Shown: piece by piece, positions 53,692 through 62,960 of the stretch
Layout: every line of letters starts with the position of its first letter
How positions within the stretch are numbered: position 1 is the stretch's first letter
Assembly (NCBI RefSeq): GCF_014164785.1
Contig: NZ_JACJFN010000002.1
Location: forward strand, 682,001-746,000
Source of the DNA: Aquipseudomonas guryensis
GTDB taxonomy: Bacteria > Pseudomonadota > Gammaproteobacteria > Pseudomonadales > Pseudomonadaceae
Direction of reading: 5' to 3'
DNA: 64,000 nt
Translations under genes and position numbers: made by a program
Notes under the pieces: generated by a model
What the model was told of the DNA's origin: nothing
Seen by the model: only the letters and a program-made list of their open reading frames with translations
Databases searched by the model: none

Positions 53692-54426
53692 TCAGGCTCT
53701 GGCTATCACATTGCCAGCGTGCAAGCCGCATTCTTTCTGGGTTTCCTCCTCCCACCACCAGCGGCCTTCGCGCTCGTGCTGGTTGGGCAGGACCGGGCGG
53801 GTACAAGGCTCGCAGCCGATGCTGGTGTAGCCGCGCTCATGCAGGCTGTTATAGGGCAACTCGAGCATGCGGATATAGGCCCAGACTTCCTCGCTGCTCA
53901 TCTGCGCCAGCGGATTGAACTTGTACAGCGGTTTGTCGGCTGTGGAGAAGGCGCCATCCAGTTCCAGGGCGGCTACCTGGCTGCGGGTGCCGGGGCTCTG
54001 GTCGCGGCGCTGGCCGGTGGCCCAGGCCTTGACGTTGGCCAGCTTGCGCTTGAGCGGTTCGATCTTGCGGATGCCACAGCATTCGCCGTGACCGTCCTTG
54101 TAGAAGCTGAACAGGCCTTTCTCGCGCACCAGGGTTTCCAGTTTCTGGGCGTCAGGGCTCAGTACTTCGATGGCGATGCCATAGTGCTCGCGTACATGCT
54201 CGATGAAGCGATAGGTTTCCGGGTGCAGGCGACCGGTATCCAGGCTGAAGACCTTGACCTGCTTGTTGAGCTTCCAGGCCATGTCGACCAGCACCACATC
54301 CTCGGCGCCGCTGAAGGAGATCCACAGCTCGTCACCGAAGTGCTCAAAGGCCAGCTTGAGAATGTCCTGGGGTGATTTGTTGGTATAGGCCGCTGCCAGT
54401 TCGGCAACGTTGAAGGCTTGGCTCAT
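53692..54426 (-). CDS. cysH: APS reductase (CysH, iron-sulfur type)
   Basis: A 244-residue adenylylsulfate reductase. PAPS/APS-binding SGAEDVVL and [10 protein letters not shown], the cysteine pairs ECCGIRK and GCEPCTRPV that hold a [4Fe-4S] cluster, and the C-terminal KECGLH with the catalytic Cys. Enzymes with CC..CxxC reduce APS directly to sulfite and are the usual pseudomonad type. ATG 54426 follows AGGAAACCAG with weak RBS; the start fits the family length. Probably under CysB control. Confidence 0.94.
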   Translation of the reverse strand: MSQAFNVAELAAAYTNKSPQDILKLAFEHFGDELWISFSGAEDVVLVDMAWKLNKQVKVFSLDTGRLHPETYRFIEHVREHYGIAIEVLSPDAQKLETLVREKGLFSFYKDGHGECCGIRKIEPLKRKLANVKAWATGQRRDQSPGTRSQVAALELDGAFSTADKPLYKFNPLAQMSSEEVWAYIRMLELPYNSLHERGYTSIGCEPCTRPVLPNQHEREGRWWWEEETQKECGLHAGNVIARA

Positions 54427-54614
54427 CGGGCTGGTTTCCTGGAGTAGGTGGCGCTGAACGCTCTGTGCCGAGGATGTTAGCAAAAAGGACATATGCGTCT
54501 AAATAACCATATGCCTGCACGACTAACTACTATGGATATAAGTGCTGCGTTGCGTCGCAACGGGTGAATCGCTAGAGTGCCGCCTTCTGTCAAATTGCTA
54601 GCTAGGAGTGTCCC

Positions 54615-55232
54615 GTGGAAATTGCCTGTCTCGACCTCGAAGGCGTTCTGGTTCCGGAAATCTGGATCGCTTTCGCTGAAAAAACCGGCATTGACGCCCT
54701 CAAGGCGACCACCCGGGATATTCCTGACTACGACGTGCTGATGAAGCAGCGCCTGCGCATCCTCGACGAGCATGGGCTGAAGCTCGCCGATATCCAGGAC
54801 GTGATCGCCACGCTCAAACCGCTGGAAGGTGCCGTGGAGTTCGTCGACTGGCTGCGCGAGCGCTTCCAGGTGGTGATTCTGTCCGACACCTTCTACGAGT
54901 TCTCCCAGCCGCTGATGCGCCAGCTGGGCTTTCCGGCGCTGCTGTGCCACAAGCTGATCACTGACGAAACCAATCGAGTAGTGGGTTACCAGCTGCGCCA
55001 GAAGGACCCCAAGCGTCAGTCGGTCATTGCCTTCAAGAGCCTGTACTACCACGTGATTGCCGCTGGCGACTCGTACAATGACACCACCATGCTCAGCGAG
55101 GCCCACGCCGGCATCCTGTTCCATGCCCCGGACAACGTGATCCGCGAGTTCCCGCAGTTCCCGGCGGTGCACACCTATGAAGATCTCAAGCGCGAGTTCC
55201 TCAACGCATCAGTGCGTGATCTGAGCCTGTAA
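54615..55232 (+). CDS. thrH: ThrH, phosphoserine phosphatase/homoserine phosphotransferase
   Basis: A 205-residue HAD enzyme. First motif LDLEGVLVPE with the nucleophile and second Asp changed to Glu, then LSDTFYEFSQPL, KDPKRQS (Lys) and GDSYNDTTML. This is the pattern of P. aeruginosa ThrH, which can move phosphate from phosphoserine to homoserine. The length and DLEG motif are specific. It stands alone between cysH and pabB, with a terminator after it. Confidence 0.95.
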   Translation: MEIACLDLEGVLVPEIWIAFAEKTGIDALKATTRDIPDYDVLMKQRLRILDEHGLKLADIQDVIATLKPLEGAVEFVDWLRERFQVVILSDTFYEFSQPLMRQLGFPALLCHKLITDETNRVVGYQLRQKDPKRQSVIAFKSLYYHVIAAGDSYNDTTMLSEAHAGILFHAPDNVIREFPQFPAVHTYEDLKREFLNASVRDLSL

Positions 55233-55250
55233 AGCTCTCTCGCATAAAAC

Positions 55251-55280
55251 AAGGCCCGCTATCTGCGGGCCTTGTCGTTT
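55251..55280 (+). terminator. Terminator of thrH
   Basis: Stem AAGGCCCGC (55251-55259) and GCGGGCCTT (55265-55273), loop TATCT, tail GTCGTTT. Confidence 0.7.
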
Positions 55281-55291
55281 CTGGATGCAGG

Positions 55292-56644
55292 CTAAAAGCC
55301 GGAAAGTTGTTCCAGGGTCTGCAGCAGCACTTTGACCTTGGTGATCGACTCCTGGTACTCGGCCTGCCACTGCGAGTCGGCGACTATGCCACCGCCGCCC
55401 CAGCAACTGATCTGGCCATCCTTGATAAGCAGGCTGCGAATGGCGATGGAGCTGTCCAGCTCGCCACGCACGTCCAGATAGAGCAGGGAGCCGCAATACA
55501 GCGTGCGACGGGTCGGCTCCAGTTCGTCGATGATCTGCATGGCGCGAATCTTCGGTGCGCCGGTGATCGAACCGCCGGGGAAGCTGCCGGCAATCAGGTC
55601 CAGTGCGTCTTTGCCTGCGGCCAGCTCACCGGTCACCGCGCTGACCAGGTGATGCACGTTGGGGTAGCTCTCCAGGGCGAACAGCTCGGGCACCCGCACC
55701 GAGCCGATGCGGCAGCTGCGCCCCAGGTCGTTGCGCAGCAGATCGACGATCATCAGGTTTTCGGCGCGATCCTTGAGGCTATCCAGCAGCAGCTGCGCTT
55801 CGGCGGCATCGGCGGCTGGCGTAGCCCCGCGTGGACGGGTGCCCTTGATCGGTCGGGTTTCCACTCGGCCCTGGCTGACCTGCAGGTAACGCTCCGGCGA
55901 CAGGCTGAGAATGGCGCCGCCATCGGGCAGGCTCTGGAAACCGGCGAATGGAGTAGGGCAGGCTGCGCGCAGGGCCTGGTAGGCCGTCCAGGGATCACCG
56001 GCACAAGGCGCCTGGAAGCGCTGAGCGAAGTTTACCTGGTAGCAGTCGCCGGCCTGGATATAAGCCTGGATGCGCTCGATCGCCTGACGGTATTGCTCGG
56101 CGTCGAGGTCGCCGCGAAAGGCTTGCAGGAGCTTGAAGTTGGCGGCCGCGCCAGGCGTCGGCTGGCTGAACAGTGCGATCAGGCGTGCTCGCTCGGTCGC
56201 ATCCAGTTGCGGGTGAAACACCAGCTGGCTGGTACGCTTCTGGTGGTCGCTGATCAGGGCCCAGCCATACAGGCCAAAGCGAGCATCCGGCAACTGCAGA
56301 TCATTTTCTGCCTGTTCCGGCAGTTGCTCGATGCGGCGGCCGAAGTCGTAAGCCAGATAGCCGATCAGGCCGCCGGTGAAGGGCAGCTCGATATCCGTCG
56401 GAGCTTCGGCGCGCCCCAGCTGAGCCAGGCCCTTGCGCAGTTGCTGGAAGAAGTCGGCGGCGGATTCATTGGGCTTTGGCACGAATGTCTGCAAGGGCCA
56501 GGCGCTGAGCAGGTCGAAGCGCCCGCGCAAGGCCTGTGGGCGACCGGCATCCAGCAGCACGGCGCCGGGCGCCTGGCGCACGAAGGCAAAGTAGTCGGCC
56601 GGATCGGCCAGATAGGGCAGGGCGTGAACGAGGCAGCTGTGCAT
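55292..56644 (-). CDS. pabB: Aminodeoxychorismate synthase component I (PabB)
   Basis: A 450-residue chorismate-utilising enzyme. N-terminal part with a PabB-like start; C-terminal chorismate-binding domain with LSLSPERYLQVSQGRVETRPIKGTRPRG, the PIKGT of the PabB subgroup with its catalytic Lys, DLLRNDLGRSC, SFPGGSITGAPKIRAM and GELDSSIAIRSL. It makes 4-amino-4-deoxychorismate for folate. PIKGT (not PLAGT) supports PabB over TrpE or PhzE. Confidence 0.94.
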   Translation of the reverse strand: MHSCLVHALPYLADPADYFAFVRQAPGAVLLDAGRPQALRGRFDLLSAWPLQTFVPKPNESAADFFQQLRKGLAQLGRAEAPTDIELPFTGGLIGYLAYDFGRRIEQLPEQAENDLQLPDARFGLYGWALISDHQKRTSQLVFHPQLDATERARLIALFSQPTPGAAANFKLLQAFRGDLDAEQYRQAIERIQAYIQAGDCYQVNFAQRFQAPCAGDPWTAYQALRAACPTPFAGFQSLPDGGAILSLSPERYLQVSQGRVETRPIKGTRPRGATPAADAAEAQLLLDSLKDRAENLMIVDLLRNDLGRSCRIGSVRVPELFALESYPNVHHLVSAVTGELAAGKDALDLIAGSFPGGSITGAPKIRAMQIIDELEPTRRTLYCGSLLYLDVRGELDSSIAIRSLLIKDGQISCWGGGGIVADSQWQAEYQESITKVKVLLQTLEQLSGF

Positions 56645-56716
56645 GCGGATTGGTCAGGCGAACGCGAAAGCCGATTGTAGGCTGCGTACCCTGCTAGAGC
56701 CTAGGGCGCAGCAATG

Positions 56717-56744
56717 AAAAAGCCCGGCCGGAGCCGGGCTTTTT
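56717..56744. terminator. Two-way terminator hairpin between pabB and the glutamate ligase-like gene
   Basis: Perfect 12-bp stem AAAAAGCCCGGC/GCCGGGCTTTTT with CGGA loop. It ends the minus-strand operon that starts at 59.8 kb. Confidence 0.85.
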
Positions 56745-56758
56745 CTGGCGGAGCCGAA

Positions 56759-57745
56759 TCAGATCTCTGCTGGTTTGACGTGGCCGAACAGCTGCTGGGA
56801 GAAACGCACGCGATCTTCCACGCTTTCCTTCACATCGTTCTTCGCCAGCTCGGCAATCCGTGCTTCCACCGCGTGGGCACGATGGGTCAGGCCGCAGTCG
56901 TTGGCGATCTGGATGTTCAGGCCGGGGCGGGCGTTGAGCTCGAGGATCAACGGGCCTTTCTCTTCGTCCAGCACCATGTCCACGCCGATGTAGCCAAGGC
57001 CGCACAGCTCGTAGCAACCGGCCGCCAGCTTCATGAAACCGTCCCAGTTGGGCAGCTGCACGCCATCCACTGCGTTGGTGGTGTCTGGGTGCTTGGTGAT
57101 CTTGTTGTTCAGCCAGGTGCCGCGCAGGGTCAGGCCGGTCGCCAGGTCCACACCGACGCCGATGGCGCCCTGGTGCAGGTTGGCCTTGCCGTTGGACTGG
57201 CGGGTTGGCAGGCGCAGCATGGCCATCACCGGGTAACCCATCAGGACGATGATGCGGATGTCCGGCACGCCTTCGTAGCTGATGCTCTTGAAGATCGGGT
57301 CCGGGGTGACCCGGTACTCGATCAGCGCGCGGTCGCGGTGACCGCCCAGGGAATACAGGCCGGTAAGGATGCTCGACAGCTGGTGCTCGATGTCCTCTTG
57401 GCTGACGATCTTGCCGGAAACCGTCTTGTAGCGACCTTCGAACTTGTCGGCGATCACCAGGATGCCGTCACCGCCGGCGCCTTGCGCCGGTTTGATCACG
57501 AAATCGCTGCGTCCGGCGATGATCTCGTCGAACTTCTCGATTTCCTTCTCGGTGGAGATGATCCCGTACAGCTCCGGCACATGGATGCCGGCCTGGATCG
57601 CGCGCTCCTTGGTGATGATCTTGTCATCGACGATCGGGTACAGGTGCCGTTGGTTGTACTTCAGCACGTAGTCCGCATTGCGTCGGTTGATGCCCATGAT
57701 GCCTTTGGCTTCCAGGGCCTTCCATCTTTTCCAGAGACCGATCAT
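56759..57745 (-). CDS. Alpha-L-glutamate ligase-like ATP-grasp protein
   Basis: A 328-residue ATP-grasp protein of the alpha-L-glutamate ligase-like (RimK-related) group. FVIKPAQGAGGDGILVI holds the ATP-binding Lys and glycine-rich loop, DIRIIVLMGYPVMAMLRLP follows, and LILELNARPGLNIQIAN carries the Mg2+ ligands. It should join an amino acid to a carboxylate. It is the third gene of an operon with a retropepsin-like protease and an inactive transglutaminase; AAGGA within the upstream gene precedes ATG 57745. Confidence 0.85.
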   Translation of the reverse strand: MIGLWKRWKALEAKGIMGINRRNADYVLKYNQRHLYPIVDDKIITKERAIQAGIHVPELYGIISTEKEIEKFDEIIAGRSDFVIKPAQGAGGDGILVIADKFEGRYKTVSGKIVSQEDIEHQLSSILTGLYSLGGHRDRALIEYRVTPDPIFKSISYEGVPDIRIIVLMGYPVMAMLRLPTRQSNGKANLHQGAIGVGVDLATGLTLRGTWLNNKITKHPDTTNAVDGVQLPNWDGFMKLAAGCYELCGLGYIGVDMVLDEEKGPLILELNARPGLNIQIANDCGLTHRAHAVEARIAELAKNDVKESVEDRVRFSQQLFGHVKPAEI

Positions 57746-57748
57746 GGC

Positions 57749-59275
57749 TCAATCCTTCAGGAAGGCTTTGAAGCGGAACAGCTCGGTCAGGCGGTAGCCG
57801 CGGTAGCGACCCATCGCCAGCATGAAGCCCACCATGATCAACAGCACAGCCGGGAAGGTGAAGATGAAGTAGGTCAGCTCCGGCACGGTCATCAGCAGGT
57901 GAGCCAGGGTAGCGGCGAACAGGGTGCCGACCGCGACCTTGAAGGCGTGCGAGGCGCCGCGTTCTTCCCAGGTGATCGACAGGCGTTCGATGGTCATGGT
58001 CAGGATCACCATCGGGAACAGCGCCACCGACAGACCACGCTCCAGGCCCAGCTTGTGGCTGAACAGGCTGATCACGGCGATCAGGACCACGACGAAAGTC
58101 AGTACCACCGACAGGCGCGGCAACATCTGCAGCTTCAAGTGCTCAAGGTAGGAGCGCAGCGACAGGCCGAGGGCGGTGATGATGGTGAACAGCATGATGC
58201 CGAAGCCCAGCTGGGTTTCGCGGAAGGCCAGGGCGATCAGTACCGGAGTAAAGGTGCCGAGGGTCTGCAGGCCGCCCAGGTTGCGCAGGATCAGGATCAC
58301 CAGCACGCCAATCGGGATCATGATCATGATCTGATAGGTCTGCTGGGTCTGCAGCGGCAGGCCGTACAGGGAGTACTCGAGGAAGTCGACGTCGGTGTTC
58401 TCGTCCGTCAGCTTGGCCAGGCGAATGGCGTTCATCTCGCTGTTGTTCAGGGTAAAGCTGACCAGGGCTTTCTTGCCACCTTCGATGCCAACCAGTTGGC
58501 CGTCGCCAGTCCACCAGACCAGGCGATCTTGCGGCAGGCCTTGCTCGCCACTGTCCGGGTTGAAATACAGCCAGTTCTCGCCGTTGAAGCTACGCAGCCA
58601 CAGCTCAGGAGTCTGCTGAATGTCGGCCGCCAGGCGAATGGTGTGCACGCGCTCCATCGGTACGTGGGCGATGGACAGCAGCAACTCGATGACTTTGGCC
58701 TTGTTCTGGGTCGAGGCATCGCCGCCGAGCAACAGCTTGACGTTGTCGTCACCGCTGTTGTTGACCCGTTTGATGGTCTCGCTGATGAAGGTTTCGACGT
58801 CGGCCGAGTGCTGGCGAATCGGCGCCAGCAGGGCCTCGGCGGCGATCTTCTCGGCGCCTTCGACCGGAATGCTGTCACGGTAGATCGGGCCCTTGGCTTT
58901 CGGCTGTTCGCCGCTGTAGCGCTTGGTCAGCACCAGGCGGTAGTACAGGGTCTGATTGCCGCTGGCGCGCCGTGCCGACCAGGTCACCTTGCGATTGCCA
59001 TCAACGCGATTGATGCTCACCCCGTAGTTGTTCGAGATGAAGCTCTCATTGAGGCTGACATAGTCCTGGTTGAGCGGCGGTACAAACATCTGCACCTTCA
59101 CCGGCTCGCGGCCGCTGGCCTGGAACTCGACTTTGGCGTCGATGTTCCATAGGTCATCGGTCTCGTCCTCGGTCACCGGGATGCCGAGAATGAAGATCTG
59201 GTAGGCCGTAACCAGAATGCCCACCGTCACCAGAAGGGTGATGAGGACTTTCAGATGCAGGGTCAAGGATCGCAT
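57749..59275 (-). CDS. Inactive transglutaminase-fold membrane protein (7TM)
   Basis: A 508-residue protein: N-terminal membrane anchor (residues 8-28), a periplasmic transglutaminase-like domain (about 45-310) in which I see no Cys-His-Asp triad, and a C-terminal part with about seven helices (from GVLVILILRNLGGL onwards). This is the architecture of the inactive-transglutaminase fused to 7 TM helices. It may pass signals or hold a substrate for the neighbours. ATG 59275 is preferred to an upstream TTG; the protease stop is just before it. Confidence 0.8.
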   Translation of the reverse strand: MRSLTLHLKVLITLLVTVGILVTAYQIFILGIPVTEDETDDLWNIDAKVEFQASGREPVKVQMFVPPLNQDYVSLNESFISNNYGVSINRVDGNRKVTWSARRASGNQTLYYRLVLTKRYSGEQPKAKGPIYRDSIPVEGAEKIAAEALLAPIRQHSADVETFISETIKRVNNSGDDNVKLLLGGDASTQNKAKVIELLLSIAHVPMERVHTIRLAADIQQTPELWLRSFNGENWLYFNPDSGEQGLPQDRLVWWTGDGQLVGIEGGKKALVSFTLNNSEMNAIRLAKLTDENTDVDFLEYSLYGLPLQTQQTYQIMIMIPIGVLVILILRNLGGLQTLGTFTPVLIALAFRETQLGFGIMLFTIITALGLSLRSYLEHLKLQMLPRLSVVLTFVVVLIAVISLFSHKLGLERGLSVALFPMVILTMTIERLSITWEERGASHAFKVAVGTLFAATLAHLLMTVPELTYFIFTFPAVLLIMVGFMLAMGRYRGYRLTELFRFKAFLKD

Positions 59276-59281
59276 GAGCAA

Positions 59282-59815
59282 TTACTCGGCAGCGGTAGTA
59301 AGGGAGCAACCGGGCTTGCCGGCAGCATATTTAAGGCTTGGATCGACCATGGCATCCAGGCGCTTGAGCGCTTCGGAGCCAATCAGCAAGGGATACTGGA
59401 AGGCGCTACGGTCGGTCAGGTTTACTTCGATGGTGCGTTGGGCTTTACCCATACATACGTTCAGTTCAATGACAGGACGTGCAGTGTAGGTCTTGCCTTC
59501 TTCTGGATCATAGTCGCCGGCGCGGCGCTTGATCTTGCTGATCCGCGCCAGGGGGCGTTCGATGGGGTGCTCGTGAGCATCATCGATAGCCAGGTAGAAG
59601 CGCACCCAGGTCTCGCCGTCACGTTTGAAGCGTTTGATGTCACGCGCACTTAGCGAGGCTGTCTTGGCGCCAGTGTCCAGCTTGGCGGCAACTTCCAGCT
59701 TGAGATCGGAGAGCTGGATGTATTCATTCAGGCCATAGACCGTCTTTTCCGCCGCGAGACTCAGGCCGGAGAACATCGTGCAGCAAAGAAAGAAGGCTAA
59801 GGGCTCGAGTCTCAT
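59282..59815 (-). CDS. Retropepsin-like aspartic protease, exported
   Basis: A 177-residue exported protein with a signal peptide (about residues 1-20) and a single retropepsin-like domain of the Zn_protease/RimB family (older name ATP-dependent zinc protease). AAKLDTGAKTASLSA carries the catalytic Asp-Thr-Gly, and YPLLIGSEALKRLDA is the flap/ending hydrophobic-Gly motif. Such proteins act as dimers in the periplasm. ACAGGA precedes ATG 59815. It heads the three-gene operon. Confidence 0.85.
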   Translation of the reverse strand: MRLEPLAFFLCCTMFSGLSLAAEKTVYGLNEYIQLSDLKLEVAAKLDTGAKTASLSARDIKRFKRDGETWVRFYLAIDDAHEHPIERPLARISKIKRRAGDYDPEEGKTYTARPVIELNVCMGKAQRTIEVNLTDRSAFQYPLLIGSEALKRLDAMVDPSLKYAAGKPGCSLTTAAE

Positions 59816-60016
59816 AAGTCCTGTGATGTTTGTTTTGTCGGTTCGAGTGATCGGCAAAAGGGTGGGGCGGTCGGCCCCTGCAGTCTAGCAGGCGCTGCAG
59901 GCATAGGACGGCGCTGGCGGGCGCATTCTAGCATGGGCTTTTTCAGCTGCGACAGACGCTTACATGCGTTTCTAGAGGTGAAGTGCACAGATTTGAAGTC
60001 TTTGCCCTCTCGGTGA

Positions 60017-60028
60017 ATTGTCGACAAT
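60017..60028. promoter_or_regulatory. Candidate operator for the prp GntR regulator (site 1)
   Basis: Perfect palindrome ATTGTCGACAAT, 72 bp before the regulator start. FCD-type GntR regulators commonly bind TTGTNNNACAA-like palindromes. The sequence recurs at 60091-60101 as GTGTCGACAAT, overlapping the start codon. Confidence 0.55.
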
Positions 60029-60090
60029 CTGACTTTTTCGTTTGACCTATAGCGAGCAATGCCCTAGTTTTTCCACACCTTAAAACAAAG

Positions 60091-60101
60091 GTGTCGACAA
60101 T
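60091..60101. promoter_or_regulatory. Candidate operator for the prp GntR regulator (site 2)
   Basis: GTGTCGACAAT shares TGTCGACAAT with site 1, and its last two bases are the first two of ATG 60100. Binding here would block translation initiation or elongation from an upstream promoter, which suits autoregulation. Confidence 0.5.
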
Positions 60102-60834
60102 GATGCTGGACGCTTCTGGGCTTGGTGCTGCTTCTGGCGAGGACACAGGCACGCTTTCCGAGCATGTCTTCCGCCGTATCCAGGCGGCCATCGTCAAAGG
60201 TGAGATTGCCCCGGGCAGCAAGATCTCCGAGCCGGAGCTGGCGCGCACCTACGGCATCAGCCGTGGCCCGCTGCGTGAGGCGATCCACCGCCTGGAAGGT
60301 CAGCGCCTGCTGGTGCGCGTCCCCCATGTGGGGGCGCGGGTGGTGTCACTCAGTCATGCCGAGCTGATCGAGCTGTATGAGATTCGCGAATCCCTCGAAG
60401 GCATGGCCTGTCGTCTGGCCGCCGAACGCATGACCCAGGCGGAGATCGACGAGCTGCGCCGGGTACTCGACCTGCATGAGCAGGATGCCGCCTTCAAGGC
60501 CGGTGTCGGCTACTACCAGCAGGAAGGCGACTTCGACTTCCACTACCGGATCATCCAGGGCAGCGGCAACCAGACCCTGGTGCAGATGCTCTGCGGCGAG
60601 CTGTACCAACTGGTGCGCATGTACCGGCTGCAGTTTTCCGCCACGCCCAATCGCCCACGGCATGCCTTCAATGAACACCATCGCATCCTCGATGCGATTT
60701 CCGATCGCGATGGCGAACTGGCCGAGCTGCTGATGCGCCGCCATATCGCCGCGTCCAAACGCAATATCGAGCGCCATTTCACTGCCCAGACGGGGCAGGG
60801 CGCCGCTCCTTCAACCGCACGAGGTGAATCATGA
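60100..60834 (+). CDS. GntR/FCD-family regulator of the propionate operon
   Basis: A 244-residue FadR/FCD-type regulator. The N-terminal winged helix has [31 protein letters not shown] and [14 protein letters not shown]; the C-terminal FCD domain has [22 protein letters not shown], then [14 protein letters not shown] and [11 protein letters not shown] with the metal-binding His residues. It is in the position of the usual pseudomonad prp regulator and overlaps prpB by ATGA. The ligand is likely a 2-methylcitrate-cycle metabolite (inferred). ATG 60100 is preferred to GTG 60091 for spacing to AAAGG. Confidence 0.9.
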   Translation: MMLDASGLGAASGEDTGTLSEHVFRRIQAAIVKGEIAPGSKISEPELARTYGISRGPLREAIHRLEGQRLLVRVPHVGARVVSLSHAELIELYEIRESLEGMACRLAAERMTQAEIDELRRVLDLHEQDAAFKAGVGYYQQEGDFDFHYRIIQGSGNQTLVQMLCGELYQLVRMYRLQFSATPNRPRHAFNEHHRILDAISDRDGELAELLMRRHIAASKRNIERHFTAQTGQGAAPSTARGES

Positions 60835-61730
60835 GCTTGTCCTCCACCATCAAGAGCAGCCCCGGCCAACGCTTTCGCGATGCCGTTGCCAGCGAACATC
60901 CCCTGCAAGTGATCGGCGCGATAAACGCCAATCATGCCCTGCTGGCCAAGCGCGCTGGCTTCAAGGCCATCTACCTGTCCGGTGGCGGGGTGGCTGCCGG
61001 CTCCCTGGGGCTGCCGGATCTGGGCATTACCGGCCTGGATGACGTGCTCACCGACGTGCGCCGCATCACCGATGTGTGCGACCTGCCGCTGCTGGTGGAT
61101 GTCGACACCGGCTTCGGTGCCTCGGCCTTCAACGTGGCACGCACCGTCAAGTCGATGATCAAATTCGGCGCCGCCGCCATCCATATCGAAGACCAGGTCG
61201 GCGCCAAGCGCTGCGGCCATCGCCCGAATAAAGAGATCGTGTCCCAGCAGGAGATGGTCGACCGCATCAAGGCGGCGGTGGATGCGCGTACCGACGACAG
61301 CTTCGTGATCATGGCGCGCACCGATGCCCTGGCCGTGGAAGGCCTGAACTCGGCACTGGACCGTGCCGCCGCCTGCATCGAAGCCGGCGCCGACATGATC
61401 TTCCCGGAAGCGATCACCGAGCTGGCGATGTACAAGACCTTCGCCGACCGGGTGAAAGCGCCGATCCTGGCCAATATCACCGAATTCGGCGCCACGCCGC
61501 TGTACACCACCGAAGAGCTAGCCAGCGTCGATGTATCCCTGGTGCTCTACCCGCTGTCGGCCTTCCGCGCCATGAACAAGGCGGCCGAGAACGTCTACAT
61601 GGCCGTGCGCCGCGACGGCACGCAGAAAAACGTGGTCGACACCATGCAGACCCGCATGGAGCTGTATGAGCGCATCAACTACCACGCCTTCGAGCAGAGC
61701 CTCGACGCGCTGTTCGCCGCCAAGAAATGA
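60831..61730 (+). CDS. prpB: Methylisocitrate lyase
   Basis: A 299-residue member of the ICL/PEPM superfamily. The active-site loop [34 protein letters not shown] and [20 protein letters not shown] fit PrpB, which splits 2-methylisocitrate to pyruvate and succinate. The start overlaps the regulator stop (ATGA). Cytoplasmic, part of propionyl-CoA breakdown. Confidence 0.97.
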   Translation: MSLSSTIKSSPGQRFRDAVASEHPLQVIGAINANHALLAKRAGFKAIYLSGGGVAAGSLGLPDLGITGLDDVLTDVRRITDVCDLPLLVDVDTGFGASAFNVARTVKSMIKFGAAAIHIEDQVGAKRCGHRPNKEIVSQQEMVDRIKAAVDARTDDSFVIMARTDALAVEGLNSALDRAAACIEAGADMIFPEAITELAMYKTFADRVKAPILANITEFGATPLYTTEELASVDVSLVLYPLSAFRAMNKAAENVYMAVRRDGTQKNVVDTMQTRMELYERINYHAFEQSLDALFAAKK

Positions 61731-61800
61731 CCGGCAGCAGGCCGCCTGACGGCCTGCGCAGAACAAGAAACAACCGGATTAGATTGAGGAGATACCCGCG

Positions 61801-62958
61801 ATGAGCGCCGAAACCACCACTCCCGGCTTCAAGCCGAAAAAGTCTGTAGCCCTGAGCGGCACCGCCGCCGGCAACACCGCCCTGTGCACCGTCGGCCGTA
61901 CCGGTAACGACCTGCACTACCGTGGCTATGACGTGCTCGACTTCGCCAACCGCTGCGAGTTCGAGGAAATCGCCCACCTGCTGGTGCACGGCAAGCTGCC
62001 GAATGTTGCCGAGCTGACCGCCTACAAGACCAAGCTCAAGGCCCTGCGCGGCATTCCGGCGGCGCTCAAGACGTCCCTGGAGCAGCTGCCGCCGTCGGCC
62101 CACCCGATGGACGTGATGCGCACTGCGGTGTCCGTGCTCGGTTGCGTGTCGCCGGAGAAGGATGACCACAACCACCCGGGTGCCCGTGACATCGCCGACA
62201 AACTGATGGCTTCGCTGGGTTCGGCGCTGCTGTACTGGTACCACTTCAGCCACAACGGCAAGCGCATCGATGTGGAGACCGACGACGACTCCATCGGCGG
62301 CCATTTCCTGCATCTGCTGCATGGTGAGAAGCCGCGCGAGTCCTGGGTGCGCGCCATGCACACCTCGCTCAACCTGTACGCCGAGCACGAATTCAATGCC
62401 TCCACCTTCACTTCGCGGGTGATCGCTGGCACCGGCTCCGACATGCATTCCTGCATCGCCGGCGCCATTGGCGCGCTGCGCGGGCCGAAGCATGGCGGTG
62501 CCAACGAAGTGGCCTTCGAGATCCAGAAGCGCTACGACAACCCGGACGAGGCCGAGGCCGACATCCGCGCCCGCGTCGAGAAGAAGGAAGTGGTGATCGG
62601 CTTCGGCCACCCGGTCTACACCGTGAGTGATCCGCGCAACAAGGTGATCAAGGAAGTGGCGCGCGAGCTGTCCGCCGAGCAGGGCAACACGAAAATGTTC
62701 GACATCGCCGAGCGCCTGGAAACCATCATGTGGGAGATCAAGAAGATGTTCCCCAACCTCGACTGGTTCAGCGCCGTCAGCTACCACATGATGGGCGTGC
62801 CCACAGCCATGTTCACCCCGCTGTTCGTCATCGCCCGCACTTCCGGCTGGTCCAGCCACGTCATCGAACAACGCATCGACGGCAAGATCATTCGCCCGAG
62901 CGCCAACTACACAGGCCCCGAAGACCTCAAGTTCGTGCCGCTCAAGGATCGCAAATAA
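61801..62958 (+). CDS. prpC: 2-Methylcitrate synthase
   Basis: A 385-residue citrate-synthase-family enzyme with the catalytic region [23 protein letters not shown] (His) and [22 protein letters not shown] (second His), plus the C-terminal Asp region. The length and HPMDVMRT segment are typical of PrpC, which joins propionyl-CoA to oxaloacetate. GAGGAG lies upstream of ATG 61801. Confidence 0.96.
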   Translation: MSAETTTPGFKPKKSVALSGTAAGNTALCTVGRTGNDLHYRGYDVLDFANRCEFEEIAHLLVHGKLPNVAELTAYKTKLKALRGIPAALKTSLEQLPPSAHPMDVMRTAVSVLGCVSPEKDDHNHPGARDIADKLMASLGSALLYWYHFSHNGKRIDVETDDDSIGGHFLHLLHGEKPRESWVRAMHTSLNLYAEHEFNASTFTSRVIAGTGSDMHSCIAGAIGALRGPKHGGANEVAFEIQKRYDNPDEAEADIRARVEKKEVVIGFGHPVYTVSDPRNKVIKEVARELSAEQGNTKMFDIAERLETIMWEIKKMFPNLDWFSAVSYHMMGVPTAMFTPLFVIARTSGWSSHVIEQRIDGKIIRPSANYTGPEDLKFVPLKDRK

Positions 62959-62960
62959 TC

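Noticed and set aside
55307-56680. 457-codon open frame on the plus strand
   Set aside because: Antisense to pabB, which has all its catalytic motifs.
56714-59152. 812-codon open frame on the plus strand
   Set aside because: Antisense of the glutamate ligase and transglutaminase genes, whose products have recognisable motifs. The plus-strand product is low-complexity and unlike any family.
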